Assembly: GCA_021464245.1 (NCBI GenBank)
Contig: JADCRB010000055.1
Coordinates: forward strand, 1,022,487-1,086,486
Source: Carallia brachiata
Lineage: Eukaryota; Streptophyta; Magnoliopsida; Malpighiales; Rhizophoraceae
Length of the DNA: 64,000 nt
Direction of reading: 5' to 3'
Shown here: positions 1 through 12,194 of the stretch, piece after piece
Layout of the letters: every line of letters starts with the position of its first letter
Numbering within the stretch: the first letter of the stretch is position 1
Position numbers and translations under genes: made by a program
Notes under the pieces: generated by a model
Told to the model about the DNA's origin: nothing
Database searches by the model: none
Seen by the model: the letters and a program-made list of their open reading frames with translations, nothing else

Positions 1-1149
1 ATTTATTAAAAGATAAACATCAGTGTCAAGACTTGAGTATTGGTCAATCCACTTGACCAATCTGGAGGGAGCGTACGTAATCATCAACTAGACTATCCCT
101 TTGTGTTGCTATTTCTAAATTTGGACTGATCATTTTATTTAATTACTAATTAACGTACTTGGCATTTTTCTTTGAATATTTTTTCTAAGGTCAACTATTG
201 TATCAACTCTACTCAGAAATTTCAATAAACTTAATGAAAAAGAAAACTATCGATTCATACACTAAGTGAAAAAAAAAAAAAGTGTTTGCTCTAGGGTTAT
301 GGGTGTGCTTCAGGAGTATGAATTACCCAATTATACGTCTGATTTGAGGTGTTGACATTGTTTTAGTGCGCAGAAGATTTTCTCTATTGAGTTCGAATTA
401 ACATTTTGGTATAGGTAGAAGTTCCATATGCAACTGGCTTTCTATCGGAATGTGTGACGTAGTATGGCCAAACCCAAATTCTGAAATTTTTGCTTGGTTG
501 GTTCTCTTAGGAAAAGTCAATCCAAACTATATAATTCTCTGCGATAAAGGAATCATTAATCAAAGCGTCAATGTTTGACCTTTTTGTTTAATATAATAAA
601 AGCCTCTAATGTTTCTCCAAAAGATGTGAACTTTCCGTTTGACAGTACGCAATTATTAGCAGCTGTTGGTTGTGTCAAAGAAGGAAGTGTTGCCTCTAAA
701 GCTAGCGTGGCTTCCGTTTGTAATTGCACCAACCTCCAATCGGAACCTTGAAGTGAAATGTGGACGGTTCATCAGAAAGCCAGGTCCTTTCGGACATATA
801 CTTTTTTCCTTTCTTGTATATCTTTTCGTGTTACGCAGACTCCAGTGAAGTTGAAGTTAAAGCTGTTAAGAAAGCTATTTAAGTTTACCAACCTCTAGTT
901 TTGAGTTCCTAAGCCAACCAATCATTATTGAATTCGACTCTTCCAAAACTGTGTGATGGGTTAAAAGCATTTCTGCTACTCAAAAGAAGTTGTGGGCTGA
1001 AATCCTATTTAAATTTATTGTGCAGTGTTCAAATCCTTTCATGTTCCATGTTCTGACAATCAAAATGCAGTTGGCCCTACAAAGCAGGGATTGAGTAGAA
1101 GTACTGACCTGGTTTCTAGACTGAAGAAACAATTATCGGATAAACAAGT
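1..1149. other. Intergenic DNA, no gene recognised
   Basis: AT-rich sequence with short poly-A runs. A 60-codon open frame near 666-848 has no recognisable domain. It lies downstream (in minus-strand sense) of the AGL6-like gene and its duplicated last exon. I see no conserved motif here. Confidence 0.5.
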
Positions 1150-2308
1150 TCAATTAAGCATAGTATTTAATTATAACCTTCTAACATAGATAAATGATTT
1201 CTTTTAATCACTCTCACCAGCATCTTAACACTGTTCATAATTAAATACAAAGGTAATTGAGATATTGTTGACTAGATAATGCTTATTATTACTTGATTAG
1301 AATCATTAGTTTGGCTGTCATTATCGTAGTCATAACTCAATTTAGTAAATTCAGTAACAACGATACACAATTGTTTAGAAACCAATACCATTATAGTACA
1401 CACGCTAGTACACAGGATAGGAAGTTCAAAGAAGCCATCCAGCAGACTACTTCCATCTGCAGCGTTGCTTGCATTTGGGTCTTTGTTTTGTGGAACAAAT
1501 TGGCGGTACCTGTTTGAAAAGAGAATTCTCTGTCAAAACATTCTTTTCAACTGAACAAGTTATAAGCTTGTTTTCCTTGAATTGTAGTAGTGGTCATTGT
1601 AAAAATGGTGCAATTCTAAGTTAACTAGAAGCTCAATTCGAACCATAGTGGTAATGAGGTGTGTGTAAGCGGGATTCTTCTTTCCATGTGATTGTGATCA
1701 CTCCTTTAAAGATAAAAAAAAAAAAAAAAACTGAGTTCCACCAGCACGGCTCAATAATTAGATAAATGAAAACAAATCATTGCTACCTTTGTAACAAAAT
1801 GAACATGCATAAGTAACTAAAATGCAATGTCACTTCCAAAATTATGATAATAGAATGTGTGGTGGGTTAACTCTTACTCAATCTATTAAACTTAAACAAC
1901 TAAAAGGAAAGTGTATGAGCAATTATATGCAATCACGATAGTGATGCAAATTGATCATGCAATGTAACGTGAAAATAAGCTTTTCCATCCAATTTTTTTG
2001 AATAATCTGCAGTAAAAACATGTAGGTAATAGATATACAGAATAAGAAGGACATCCCTAAAGTTTGAATAACGAAACTTAACAGTACACTTGTGATTGTA
2101 AAGCATTTTTGCATAAACTCGGTTCCAGTGGATCTTGTGGGTTCCATTGAAAAGAATGGTCCCACCAACAAAATGGGAACCGCTCTACCTCTCCACCATG
2201 GACAATAATTCAGTTCAAAATGGGTCTTAAATTTATTTTTTAGTAATTGTGATGCTCAACCTTGGAAAAGGATCAATGCAGGCAGCGAATTCGCATGATG
2301 CTTTTGTG
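1150..2308. repeat. Tandem duplication unit A (distal), about 1.16 kb
   Basis: This stretch aligns nearly end to end with 2309-3542. Both units open with the same sequence (AGCAT.GTATTT.ATTATAACC), and both end with a shared sequence around ATCAATGCAGGCAGC. Each unit carries one copy of the last exon of the AGL6-like gene plus flanking intron and 3' sequence. Divergence is substantial (many substitutions and small indels), so the duplication is not recent. Confidence 0.85.
1272..1509 (-). pseudogene. Second (distal) copy of the AGL6-like terminal exon
   Basis: Read on the minus strand, this starts after an AAACAG acceptor with the same phase as the proximal terminal exon and encodes [20 protein letters not shown]. 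It then diverges because it has 4 bp fewer than the proximal copy, so it passes the proximal stop. It stays open for 78 codons up to a TAG at 1272-1274. If spliced from exon 7 it would give a protein of about 291 residues instead of 241. It could be an alternative last exon or a dead duplicate; the sequence does not decide. The extended tail lacks a recognisable AGL6 C-terminal motif. Confidence 0.6.
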
Positions 2309-3542
2309 AAAATTAAGCATCGTATTTGATTATAACCTTCTAACACAGATAAATGATTTTCTTTTAAATCACTCTCACCAGCATCTTAAGACTGTTCATA
2401 ATTAAATACAAAGGTAATTGAGATATTGTTAACTAGATAATGCTGATTATTACTTGATTAGAATCATTAGTTTAGCTGTCATTATTGCAGTCATTACTCA
2501 ATTTAGTAAATTCCGTAACAATGATACACAATTGTTTAGAAGTCAATACCATTATAGCACACTAGTACACAGGATAGGAAGTTCAAAGAAGCCGTCCAGC
2601 GGCTCGGCTACTTCCACCTGCAGCGTTGCTTGCATTTGGGTCTTTGTTTTGAGGAACAAGTTGGCGGTACCTGTTTGAAATGAGAATTCTCTGTCAAAAC
2701 TTTCTTTTCAGCAGAACAAGCTGTTCCTTAAATTGTAGTAGTAGTCATTGTAAACAAAGGTGCAATTCCAAGCTAATTAGAAGCTCAATTCGAACTCTAG
2801 TGATACTGAGGTATGTGTCTTGGTACAGTGAGCGGGGTTCGAATCCCGCCCACTTCTCACGTACCCTCTCCATGTATCTGTAAACACTTCTTCCCTCAAG
2901 ACGTAAAGAAAAAATAGTGAATTCCACTAGCATGGTTGCTCGACAATTAGATAAATGAAAATATATCATTACTACCTTTGTAACAAATTTAACATGCGTA
3001 AGCAAACAGTGATCTCAATGAAATGCAATGCCACTCTCAAAATTCTCAGGATAGAATGTGCGTCTACTGGCGGGTAAATTCTTACTCAGTCTATTAAACT
3101 TAAACAACTAAAAGGAAAGTATAGAAGCAATTATATACAATGACGATAATGATGCAAATTGATCATGCAATGTATGAAAATAAGCTTTTCAATCCAATTT
3201 ATTTGAACAATCTACAGTAAAAATGTGTGGATAACAGTGATATAGAATAAAAAGGACATCCCTAAAATTTAAAAGTGCACTGACGACTGTAAAACATTCT
3301 TATATGAATCTAATTCTAATAAATCTTATGAGTCTCATTAAAAAGAATGAGTCCCATCAACAAAAGGGATCTTTATTTATTTATTTATTTTTGGTCTATC
3401 TATGCCTATGGTAATTAATCACATCTCCGATCAATAATCCAGTTCAAAATGGGGCTTAAATTTATTGTTTAGTCATCGTGGTGCTCAACCTTGGAAAATG
3501 ATCAATGCAGGCAGCAAATTCGCATTATGCTTTTGAGAAAAT
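2309..3542. repeat. Tandem duplication unit B (proximal), about 1.2 kb
   Basis: Sister of the unit at 1150-2308, in direct orientation. It holds the terminal exon of the AGL6-like gene used in my gene model (2583-2670), part of the last intron, and the sequence downstream of the stop codon. Confidence 0.85.
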
Positions 3543-6500
3543 TGAGTTTTGATCCATGCAAATGAGGCCTGGAAAGAGATTTAAGAATAATTCCTATGAT
3601 CCTATCCTGTTGGGCATTAATAGAATTCCAGGTCCTGTCCAGATAAATCTTAGATATAGTCTGTTAAGAGAAAGAGCAGGAGGACTGCATACCCCACTTG
3701 TAAACTGCCTTCTGGTGCCGGGCGTTTGGATTTGGAAGGATGCTTATTAATGCCCTTATCACCCACTACCTTGCTAGGGTCTCCTAAACCTTGAACAGCT
3801 TGACTGCATCTTCCTTTCTCCAGCTGACGTTACAAACACCAACAGACTTAAAATCTAGCTACCAGTATTATTTGTAATTTTTTTTTTTTTTAAGTAGAAT
3901 CTAGCTAATTGACGAGTGCATATTGCATGAAAAAAAATGGTGATTCCAGGAAAGACCTTAATCTTCAGTTGTTTATTTTCTTCTCCAAGCTCATGCTCCT
4001 GCCAGTGAATGAAAAATCCCTCAAGAATCGTACTCTAATATAGTGGCAACCAAAAAAAATAATAAAAGAGCTCATGTAATACTATCTATAGCTACTTGGC
4101 AAGTATAGTAATAGTAAATTTACCAGAGTTTTACATTACAGTCCCTAAGAAAGAATCTCAGCACGTAGTCTTACTCATGTTTTTATAGAGAAATTTTTTA
4201 CGACTCAAACATGTGACATTTAGATTAGTTTGTCATTACACTGAGACTCTACTCTCAAGTACTAGCAACTTTTCTACTAGACGAAAACCATCAACTCTTG
4301 AGAGAGTTGAAGTATTCGTAATGCATGAGAATCCAGCCAATACATTAGGTACGCAGAGGATAAAGCCATAAGAAAAAATTTGTAACAATGCATGGGATTC
4401 CCGTCAAAGCTCCCCCCAAACAGTCGACATCATTGACAACATGCGAGACCGGTGATGCTGCTCTATTATTGCAGCAAGTCTGAAATCAAAGCTATACCAA
4501 GAATTCAAGATGCAGTTTTACCTTTTTGCGTAGTTGTTCCAACCTTGCCAACATTAGCTCCGCCTGCAATATTGACAAATAGAACATAATCATGCCATCT
4601 AGATCCGTTTTAGTATGTGAAGAATTTTACCACTATGAAATTAATTACATAAATTAAGCTTTATCAAGAGGACAAATGGGTATATCCATGTCCTATAACA
4701 ATGCAACTATAGAAGGCAATAATCATAATTCACTATAATTTACCTAAAAGTTTAAGTCTGTAAGAAGAGAAAATATATATAGATGTTATAAACAAGTCCT
4801 TGCACTTAATCAAAATTGGAATTTATAATCTTAAATTCTTTTGATGAATTATAGTCTTAAATTCATGCCAAACTTGACTAGCAAGTCTAGCATGTGTAAA
4901 CTTGAATGGAACGAGGAGTTAAACCCATGCACTAGGCTTTACTAATACAAAAAAGATATATGGACGCAGGAAAAGTGAGACACAAAACTAATACATTGTA
5001 ATTATTTATTTTTTTTTTTTTCCAGTCAGATGCTTAACGTTTGTACAAAAAAAACAGACGAAAAATATTTTTATTTTTTATTGTAAATATTAAATGTTTA
5101 GTTGTGCCAAATAATGCTTATTGGCCAAATTTTCATATCTACTTGAAGTTTAAGTTAATAGGCAATGAAATTCGTGGGCATTGTATGGCATATAATATCC
5201 TTCTACTATATCAATACGAGATTTTGTATCGTAAAACAGTTTATAATTGCAAGCTTTTAAGAGAGGAAAGATAAAAATCTGTCACTTGTAAACGAGGGAC
5301 TTGTATTGAAATGTTGGACATTTAAAAAGAAAATCTCGACCAAAATTTAAAATCAAGGGTAAATACTAATAGTCCAAACTCATAGGCTGGTCAGGGATAC
5401 TAAACCATACTATAAAATGATCAGGTCTATCTTCACGAAATGGTTTGTTTGTAATCATGAAGTTCTGCATGACTGATGTGCACAAATGTCCCAATATCTA
5501 ATTGCATAATTTGGAGGGTCTTTGTTTTTTTTTGGTACCTACATATACCTTATGACAGTATAACTTTTTCCAACCTTAAAGCAATTGAATGCAAAACTAT
5601 ATTATTTTTAAGTCATCTCTTCAAAATCCAAATTATGCATGTACTTACCTTCCTTTGTCTAGCTTCTGAGAGAGTCTTGTCAAGCTGCTTCTCAATCTTT
5701 TGCAACTCCTTCATGCTAAGGGGACCAAGATCTTCTCCAAGCATGTGCCTTAGGGAACAAACTTAATATTATTATTGAGTGCTGATATATCATATGAAAA
5801 CTTATTTCTTGATTTTTTACGAATATTATTTCTAATGTGGCAATGAATTTTTTATAATTTTACTTTTATTTATTAAAATAAAATCTTATGTAGACTTAAT
5901 ATTACCTTAAATTTTAAGACCTTATACAGTTTTGTGAAGAAATTTGGATGAAATTTATCGTTATTCATTATTATTATTTTGTAAACAGTATTAACAATTT
6001 TATTATAGCATCCCTGAGCTTATTCAACAAAACACCTGATCACAACACAACACAAAACACCTGTTCACAAATCCTTAACCAGAAAACCTTTCATTTACCA
6101 TCCCTAAGAACAGCCTCAGTACTATTATGTCTAAGAACAAAATTTCATACAACTTTGTGACAGTCTTCTCATTACTTTTGGGTGTGTAAAACATTTACCT
6201 TTGAGAACGTTGAAGAGATTCATATTTTGCCTTCAATGTTACTAGCTCTTGGTATAAGGTCTGCATTAATTAACACAAAAAACAAGACATAAATGCACGT
6301 GACAATCCTTCTTTCTACGCTACAGTTATATTATCAACAACCTGTAAATACTGCATTAGTAATACAAATTTACTGGGCTTTTTGGTGTCTAAACTACAGC
6401 AAAAGAAACCACTCACTATTCCCAAAAAATAACTGAATTTGCTTAAGAAAGATGACTTCGAAACAAACCTGCGATCCATTTTCAAAGTTATTATTGTCTT

Positions 6501-8065
6501 GTAAGGCGTAACAAAAGTCTCTGTACCGTTGGACGGTCTTGGTCACACTGGTTAGGAAGCAAGAATTTAGCTAAGTACTTCAATCAATTGCCATTGGAAA
6601 GTTCACAATAATAACTAGCAACAGCAGAATTTATCAAAAAAATAAAATTAAATTAAGTTTAAAAAGACTAGCATAGCGTCAAAGAAAGTATTTAAAGATT
6701 CTTTTGGCTAAATTTTCAAGATGATTGAGAACAACGCAAAGGATCTAAAGTTTCTTTTTGACGATGATATATAGCTCTCTTTCCCCATGTTGTGAGTCAC
6801 ATTGATGTAGATTTTTTGAAATACAGGAAATTCCAACAAGCCAAATGGTTTCCTTACCATAAAATTCAACAATTGGGTCACGAAGAAAAAAAAATGTTAA
6901 ATTCCTAATTCCCAGCTCAATTTTCATGGATAGAAATACACAAATCCACTGGAATAAGTAAGTAAAAAAAGTGAGACTACGTTTTACTACACATATAAAC
7001 GTCTAATACGATTTGAGAATACAAATAACTGATGCTGGGATAGATAACCCAGCTTGGTTCCAAAGGAACTCCGTGAACCAAAACATTGAAGACAGATTTT
7101 GCTTCAGGATTGCCAGAATTACTAGAAAAGACAACTAAGAATGCCATATTCAGGGTGATTGTTTCATATAACATTAAAAAATTCTACACCACCAAAGGAA
7201 AAAGAAACAAATCACCTCTGCAAACATGAAATAATGGCAACAAAAGCATCACAATTTTGGCCACATTATACTTAAAAGAATTCTCCAATTACAGGTGGGA
7301 AAAAGGATAAAGGAACTTGGCCAGTAGAGGAAGAACACCCTCAATTTGCTCCAGTGCTTCTTCTTCCAAAAAAATAAAAAAACAAAGAAAGACAAGAAAT
7401 CACTCTCTCCTTGGGGCTGAAGCTCAAGTGATAGAGCACAGAGATGGAGAGAGGGAAACCCTAGAGGCATTGAAGACAAGCTGTCATTCTGACTTGACAA
7501 GAAGTAGCATAAAACTTCAAAAATCTCTGCAGAGAAAGAGACCAAAGAACTATAAAGGACCATCAAACGTGTCACGACACCAATGGGTGTAATCTCCATA
7601 ACCCAACCGGCAACCACTCGATCTCTCCTCGATCCAAGGAACAGAAGTATTCCCCCTCGCCGCCCCCCTTATCAAACCATAGATACTCATAGTTTTAGTA
7701 ACCTGTAGGCTATTTAGTAGTTCCAACATAAACGTGTCGTTTCATCTTTATACTACAAGGATCTATGAAATAACTGCTCCCCCAACCCCTAAGATCAAAA
7801 TGGTAAAAAGACTGGACCTTGAAGTAGAGGAGCAAAGATAGCATAAGCAAGAGAGAGAGAGAGAGAGAGAGAGATAGGTATACTCGGTGGTGGCAAATTC
7901 AGAAAGCTTGCCGCGGCTAGAAAAGATGATAAGAGCAACCTCAGCATCACAAAGGACAGAGAGCTCATAAGCTTTTTTGAGCAAACCGTTTCTTCTTTTG
8001 GAGAAGGTTGCTTGCCTGTTGATCTTGTTCTCTATCCTCTCCAGCACCACCTTTCCTCTTCCCAT
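2583..8065 (-). CDS. AGL6: AGL6-clade MIKC MADS-box transcription factor, 8 exons
   Basis: A nuclear DNA-binding factor; AGL6 relatives act in floral meristem and organ identity by binding CArG boxes as multimers. I rebuilt eight exons from GT-AG sites: 7884-8065, 6469-6547, 6199-6260, 5649-5748, 4522-4563, 3957-3998, 3693-3823 and 2583-2670. Sizes are 182, 79, 62, 100, 42, 42, 131 and 88 bp, close to the canonical MIKC pattern, and phases agree throughout. The product is 241 residues, normal for AGL6. The MADS domain is at residues 1-60 ([27 protein letters not shown]), followed by the I region (TKTVQRY...DNNN). The K domain carries [13 protein letters not shown] and [18 protein letters not shown]. 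The C region has LQVGY, matching the AGL6 LQIGY motif, but the usual GW-L ending is absent. The start is the ATG of MGRG. The last exon lies in a tandem duplication. SEP is the alternative clade, but exon 2 and LQVGY favour AGL6. Confidence 0.9.
2832..2849 (+). repeat. tRNA-type box B hairpin, probable SINE remnant
   Basis: GCGGG-GTTCGAAT-CCCGC forms a perfect 5 bp stem around a GTTCGAAT loop, and GGTTCGAATCC at 2836-2846 fits the RNA polymerase III box B consensus. No acceptor stem or convincing full cloverleaf surrounds it, so this is not a functional tRNA. A weak box A-like stretch sits some 55-60 bp upstream. The homologous place in the distal unit (about 1650-1680) is degraded. It lies between the AGL6-like exons 7 and 8. 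Confidence 0.45.
7850..7874. repeat. (GA)n microsatellite inside AGL6-like intron 1
   Basis: An uninterrupted AG/GA dinucleotide run. On the gene strand it is a CT tract starting about 10 bp after the exon 1 donor at 7882-7883. Confidence 0.9.
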
Positions 8066-9006
8066 TTTTCCTGAAAAACCTAGCTTGCAGGCATACGACT
8101 AACTAAATGGGCAAGCCTCTTTTTCTTTCTGTATCACGGATGTGTTTGTGCGTATATATATATATTTAGAATGAACTGTCGTATCTAGTATGATTTACCT
8201 GGTATGGCAGTGCATACTTGTTGGGAAATATTTGTTTCTATATACTAGAAAAGAGCATGCAATTTTTGGGGTTAAAAAAAAAAAATCTGTTATTGGGTAT
8301 TTGCAAATGGGGTATCTTAAGTTTTACCTGTATATATGATTATGAGGGCCATAAGCTTGTATTAAAATGTTAAAACATGTTTGAAGTGCAAATCCAAAAT
8401 AAATCTCAATGAAACAGAACAAAATGAAGTAAATAAAACCTTATGTTTTTTTTTGGGTTAATGTACCAAGGGCACAATCAAATAAATAAATAAATCTTAA
8501 TGAAACAGAACACAATGAAATAGCTAGGGTAGACAAACGAGAGTGCAAATATTGCAGAGTAGCAATGGCTGGTTCTAGTGATTAAATGCCTCAAGTTTCC
8601 AATAAAGACGATCAATAAATAATAAATTTTTGTTTATTTGAATCTTCATATGTCAAATTTTCTTAAACTAGTCTCAGTCTCGAGAATGAAGAAAAATTTA
8701 CATATAACAACTTGTAACGATATTTCGTGTCAAAAAAAAAAGGGAACAGGGTCGCCTACCCAATTTTTTTTTTTTTTGTCCTTTTCTAATCATCTTCTGA
8801 AAAGATCTTTCTCCGTACAGTTGAGGGGTGGGGGGAACAGTCAGCGACTTTGGAATGCAGACAAGAAATGACAAGACACGTGTCGAGCTTGACTGATAGG
8901 CTTCTTGTTCATGTCATAATTCTACCGTCCTTTGGTCTACCTGATTCCCAATACGTACTACTGTTGCCCGCTGCCATTCGGACCACACGTTTTAGTCTTT
9001 GGGGGG
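8066..9006. promoter_or_regulatory. Upstream region of the AGL6-like gene
   Basis: This is the presumed 5' leader and promoter of the minus-strand MADS gene. A (TA)n stretch at about 8153-8166 could act as the TATA region, roughly 90-100 bp before the ATG, but is too repetitive to call firmly. The rest is AT-rich with poly-A and poly-T runs. The short open frames here (8638-8871, 8850-9068) show no domain. Confidence 0.35.
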
Positions 9007-11380
9007 ATAAGTTTATTTTCGGAATATTAACCTTCAATTTAGTTCAATTTTACGTTTTTATCTATTAAACCGATAAAATTGAAACACAATAGCTAGCAAA
9101 AGTATAAAATTGGAACTTTTCATCGATTATTCCATTAAGTGTTAATGTGGTGATACAGTCGGATGCTGACGTAGCCGGACGATCCCATCTGTCAAATCAA
9201 GAGGCTGATTAGGGCATAAACGCTGACATGTCGATCCTCATTAACGTCACTAACTTTGTATTTTTAGTCAAAAACATATTTTTTAAAAAAATTTAAAAAA
9301 ATTATGGAATTAATTTTAAAAAATAAAAAAATAAATTTGAACAAAATTATAATATCCAAAATATTCAAAATAAAATTTTAAGTCTCAATAAAAAATTCAA
9401 AACTTTTAAAAATAAATCCATAAAATATTTAAAAAATATATAAATTATATAGAAATTGAAAAACATTTTAAAAATTTTAAAACTAAAAAAATCTGAAAAT
9501 TTGTAAACAATTCCACAAATTCAATAAATAAATAAATAAATGAAACTGAAAATATAAAAAATGTAAAAAAAATAAAATTTTAAGATTTAAATTTCTTAAA
9601 ATATTTTTAATGTTCCTAACCAAATATTGTTTTTAACTAAAAATAAAGTTTTTAAGGATAAAAAAAATTAAAAATTCTATGAAATTCGAAAATAGATCTA
9701 AAAAATTATAAAATTTAATAAATCTACAATGAAATTTTAGAGAATATAATAATTTTATTTTAACGAATGATATTTCTTATTTTCGTTGTCCTACATAAAT
9801 ATAAAATCAGAAGAAATCTCAATTTAAAACTGATAAGAGCAAATCTTGATTGAAAATCACACACAAATGCCTCCAAAATCCTCAATGTAAAAATATTCGG
9901 AAATTAAAAAACAAAAAAAATATCTAGTTTATCTGCTGCCGCCCGTGTCCGCCAGCGCCACACACGGAGCATCCCAACCAAGAACGGCCGGAGACAGCCG
10001 ACGGACGCCACCCTAATGACATCGGCCCAGAACCGCTGTGCTCCAAGCCATACGATTCCTAATACCAGGAGCTAGAATATTACTAGAGATGGCCGGAAAA
10101 GCTACCCAAAGGCCACTGACTCCACCTTGATCTGCTACCTCTGCGCTGCTCCAACATCTGTCGTCGCTGACCCAAACCGACCCAAAAACACTCGCTGGTG
10201 TCCGATCTATACCTCCCTGCCAGTGATGACTCCAGATCTTAGTTCCACAATGTTGTTCGTTGACTCCTCTTGTGCGCCCCACCTACCACTCATATGCAAT
10301 ACCTTTCGGTAGACGAAGTGCCTGCCACTGATGAAGTTGTCGTCGTCTCCTCTGCTGCTTCATGTCATCGACGCACACCGTCCACTTCAATAGAACACAC
10401 TAAGAGAGATGGGTTTTGCATATGAATTGTTTGACGCAATGCTAGAAACAAATGCAGTTTCTTCGAACACAATGATTAGTGGGTGTTTGAGCGATAATAA
10501 TCCCAGCCGTGTATTAATCCAGGTTAGGAGGAAATGAACATCAGTTTGCTTAGAACTTCTCGAAGGTTAGCTAGCCCAAAAATAGGACGTTCAGTTCATG
10601 GATTGGTTATTAAGAAATTTAAATCTCAAGATTTCAAAAAAAAAAAAAAAAAGAAGGGAAAATTTTATTTGGAATTTTTAGATTTTTATAATTTTTGGAT
10701 TTATTTTTGAATTTTATGGAAATTTTAAATTTTTTTATTTTTAAAAAACTTTATTTTTAGTTAAAAACAAAATTTTGTTAAGAACTTAAAAACATTTTAA
10801 AAAATTAAAATCTCAAGATTTTTTAAGATTTTTTATTTCATTTATCCATTTATTTACTAAATTTGTGGAATTTTGTTTACAAATTTAAAGTTTTTTTTTA
10901 GTTTTAAAAAAATTTTACATGCTTTTCAGTTTCTATATAATTTTTATATTTTTTGAATATTTTATAGATTTATCTTTAATATTTTTGAAATTTTTATTGA
11001 AATTTAAAATTTTATTTTAAATAATTTGAATTTTATAATTTTAATAAAATTTATTTTTACACTTTTTAAAATTAAGTCTGCCATTTTTTTCATTTTTTTT
11101 AAAAAATATTTCTTTTTGCTAAAAGTGCAAAGTTAGTGGCATAAATTTGAACTGACACGTCAGCATCCTTCATCCTAATCAGCCTCTTGTTTTGATAGAT
11201 GGGGGTCATCCGGCCACATCAGTGTCCAACTATACCGCCATGTCAATATTTAACGGAACAGTAGATAAAAAGACCTAATTTCGTACTTATTTTAACAATT
11301 GTGTCTCAATTTCATTTATTTTCTAGATAGAGACCCAAAATTAGGCTAAACAAAAATTAGTATCCAAAAAATAAATTTAT
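9007..11380. mobile_element. Long-TIR DNA transposon, Pack-MULE or foldback type, non-autonomous
   Basis: The arms at about 9007-9750 and 10650-11380 are diverged inverted repeats of each other, about 730 bp long. Shared blocks include AAGAGGCTGATTAGG at the left arm, whose reverse complement is at the right, and the ACTAACTTTG block near 9250 and 11125. The arms are very AT-rich. The core (about 9930-10640) is GC-richer and unlike its surroundings, and holds host gene pieces including a PPR fragment. No transposase frame is visible. Long TIRs plus captured gene pieces point to a Pack-MULE. Exact ends and target-site duplication were not resolved. Confidence 0.8.
10408..10630 (+). pseudogene. 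Captured pentatricopeptide-repeat (PPR) gene fragment
   Basis: One frame reads YELFDAMLETNAVSSNTMIS, matching the plant PPR pattern of [20 protein letters not shown]. After a stop and frame change it continues with KIGRSVHGLVIKKFKSQDF, matching the next repeat (GRQIHGYVIKSGF). PPR proteins normally bind organellar RNA. This piece has no start, is interrupted, and ends at the inner edge of the transposon's right arm, so it is a dead captured fragment. The GC-rich sequence at 9930-10400 next to it may come from another gene, which I could not identify. Confidence 0.75.
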
Positions 11381-12194
11381 TCCGTTTCTTTAATTTCTTT
11401 TTGTCGCTCTCTCACATAATTTTGCAGTTTCTAAACTAAAAAACTTGTGACAAAATTTTTTTTTAAAATTATTTTTGAAAAAGGCTTGTTAAGTGTTGGT
11501 ACATCAAAAGGCTTGTTAAGTGTTAACCCCATCAATTTGACAAAAGGTATAGTAAATATGTAATAAAATATAAAAAATGTAATAATAGTGATCATATATA
11601 CAGAATATGGGAACATCTGTAATAAAGGTGTAAAACAATGCAATAACTACGAAAATTTTAAAATGCAAAAACTTTAATATTTAAATATGTGAAATCTGTG
11701 ATGTGATGTCATACATCGTCGTATCATCTTTGGCTCCTTCTTTGGCCAAAATTCTCAAGCCACCTAGCATTATCGTTTGACAAAAACTTCTGGTCAAAAT
11801 TATCTTCGTGGTATCTACGGATGGTAAATCTAATTACAATATCACTGCTGTCATGTGCATATTCCGTTACAGATAAAATGGGATAAATTATTCTTATTAA
11901 ATTGTCTCCACATGTATTAAAAAAAAAATTAATTATTAATTTTTTATAATTACATATATATTTTGTATAATAAAAAAATAAAATATATACAATAAAATAA
12001 AACAATAAAATATATTTTTTTATTTTTTTATTCAAATAATTACTAAAAATTGATAATTAATTACATTTTAAATACACATCAACACAAAATCCCGTGATAA
12101 AATCTTCCGACTCTTAATCTATGCCCTTCTCTTGAAAACACATTTGTACCTACGCTTATAATAAATTTGCTCAAAGAATCATTCATTCACGGTT
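11381..12194. other. AT-rich intergenic stretch
   Basis: Long A/T runs and a short duplicated phrase (GGCTTGTTAAGTGTT at about 11483 and 11509). The open frames on the minus strand here are AT-rich low-complexity translations with no domain. Confidence 0.4.

Noticed and set aside
1293..1517. Plus-strand 74-codon frame repeated at 2454-2678 with similar protein
   Set aside because: It looks conserved only because the DNA is tandemly duplicated. The minus strand there carries the AGL6-like terminal exons, which fit the gene model, so the plus frames are shadows.
2820..2860. Possible tRNA gene suggested by a perfect T-arm
   Set aside because: No acceptor stem, D-arm or anticodon arm can be drawn at the right spacing. 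A SINE remnant is more likely.
7317..7592. Plus-strand 91-codon frame within intron 1 of the AGL6-like gene
   Set aside because: There is no domain, and an overlapping frame on the opposite strand is equally long. It is treated as intronic chance frame.
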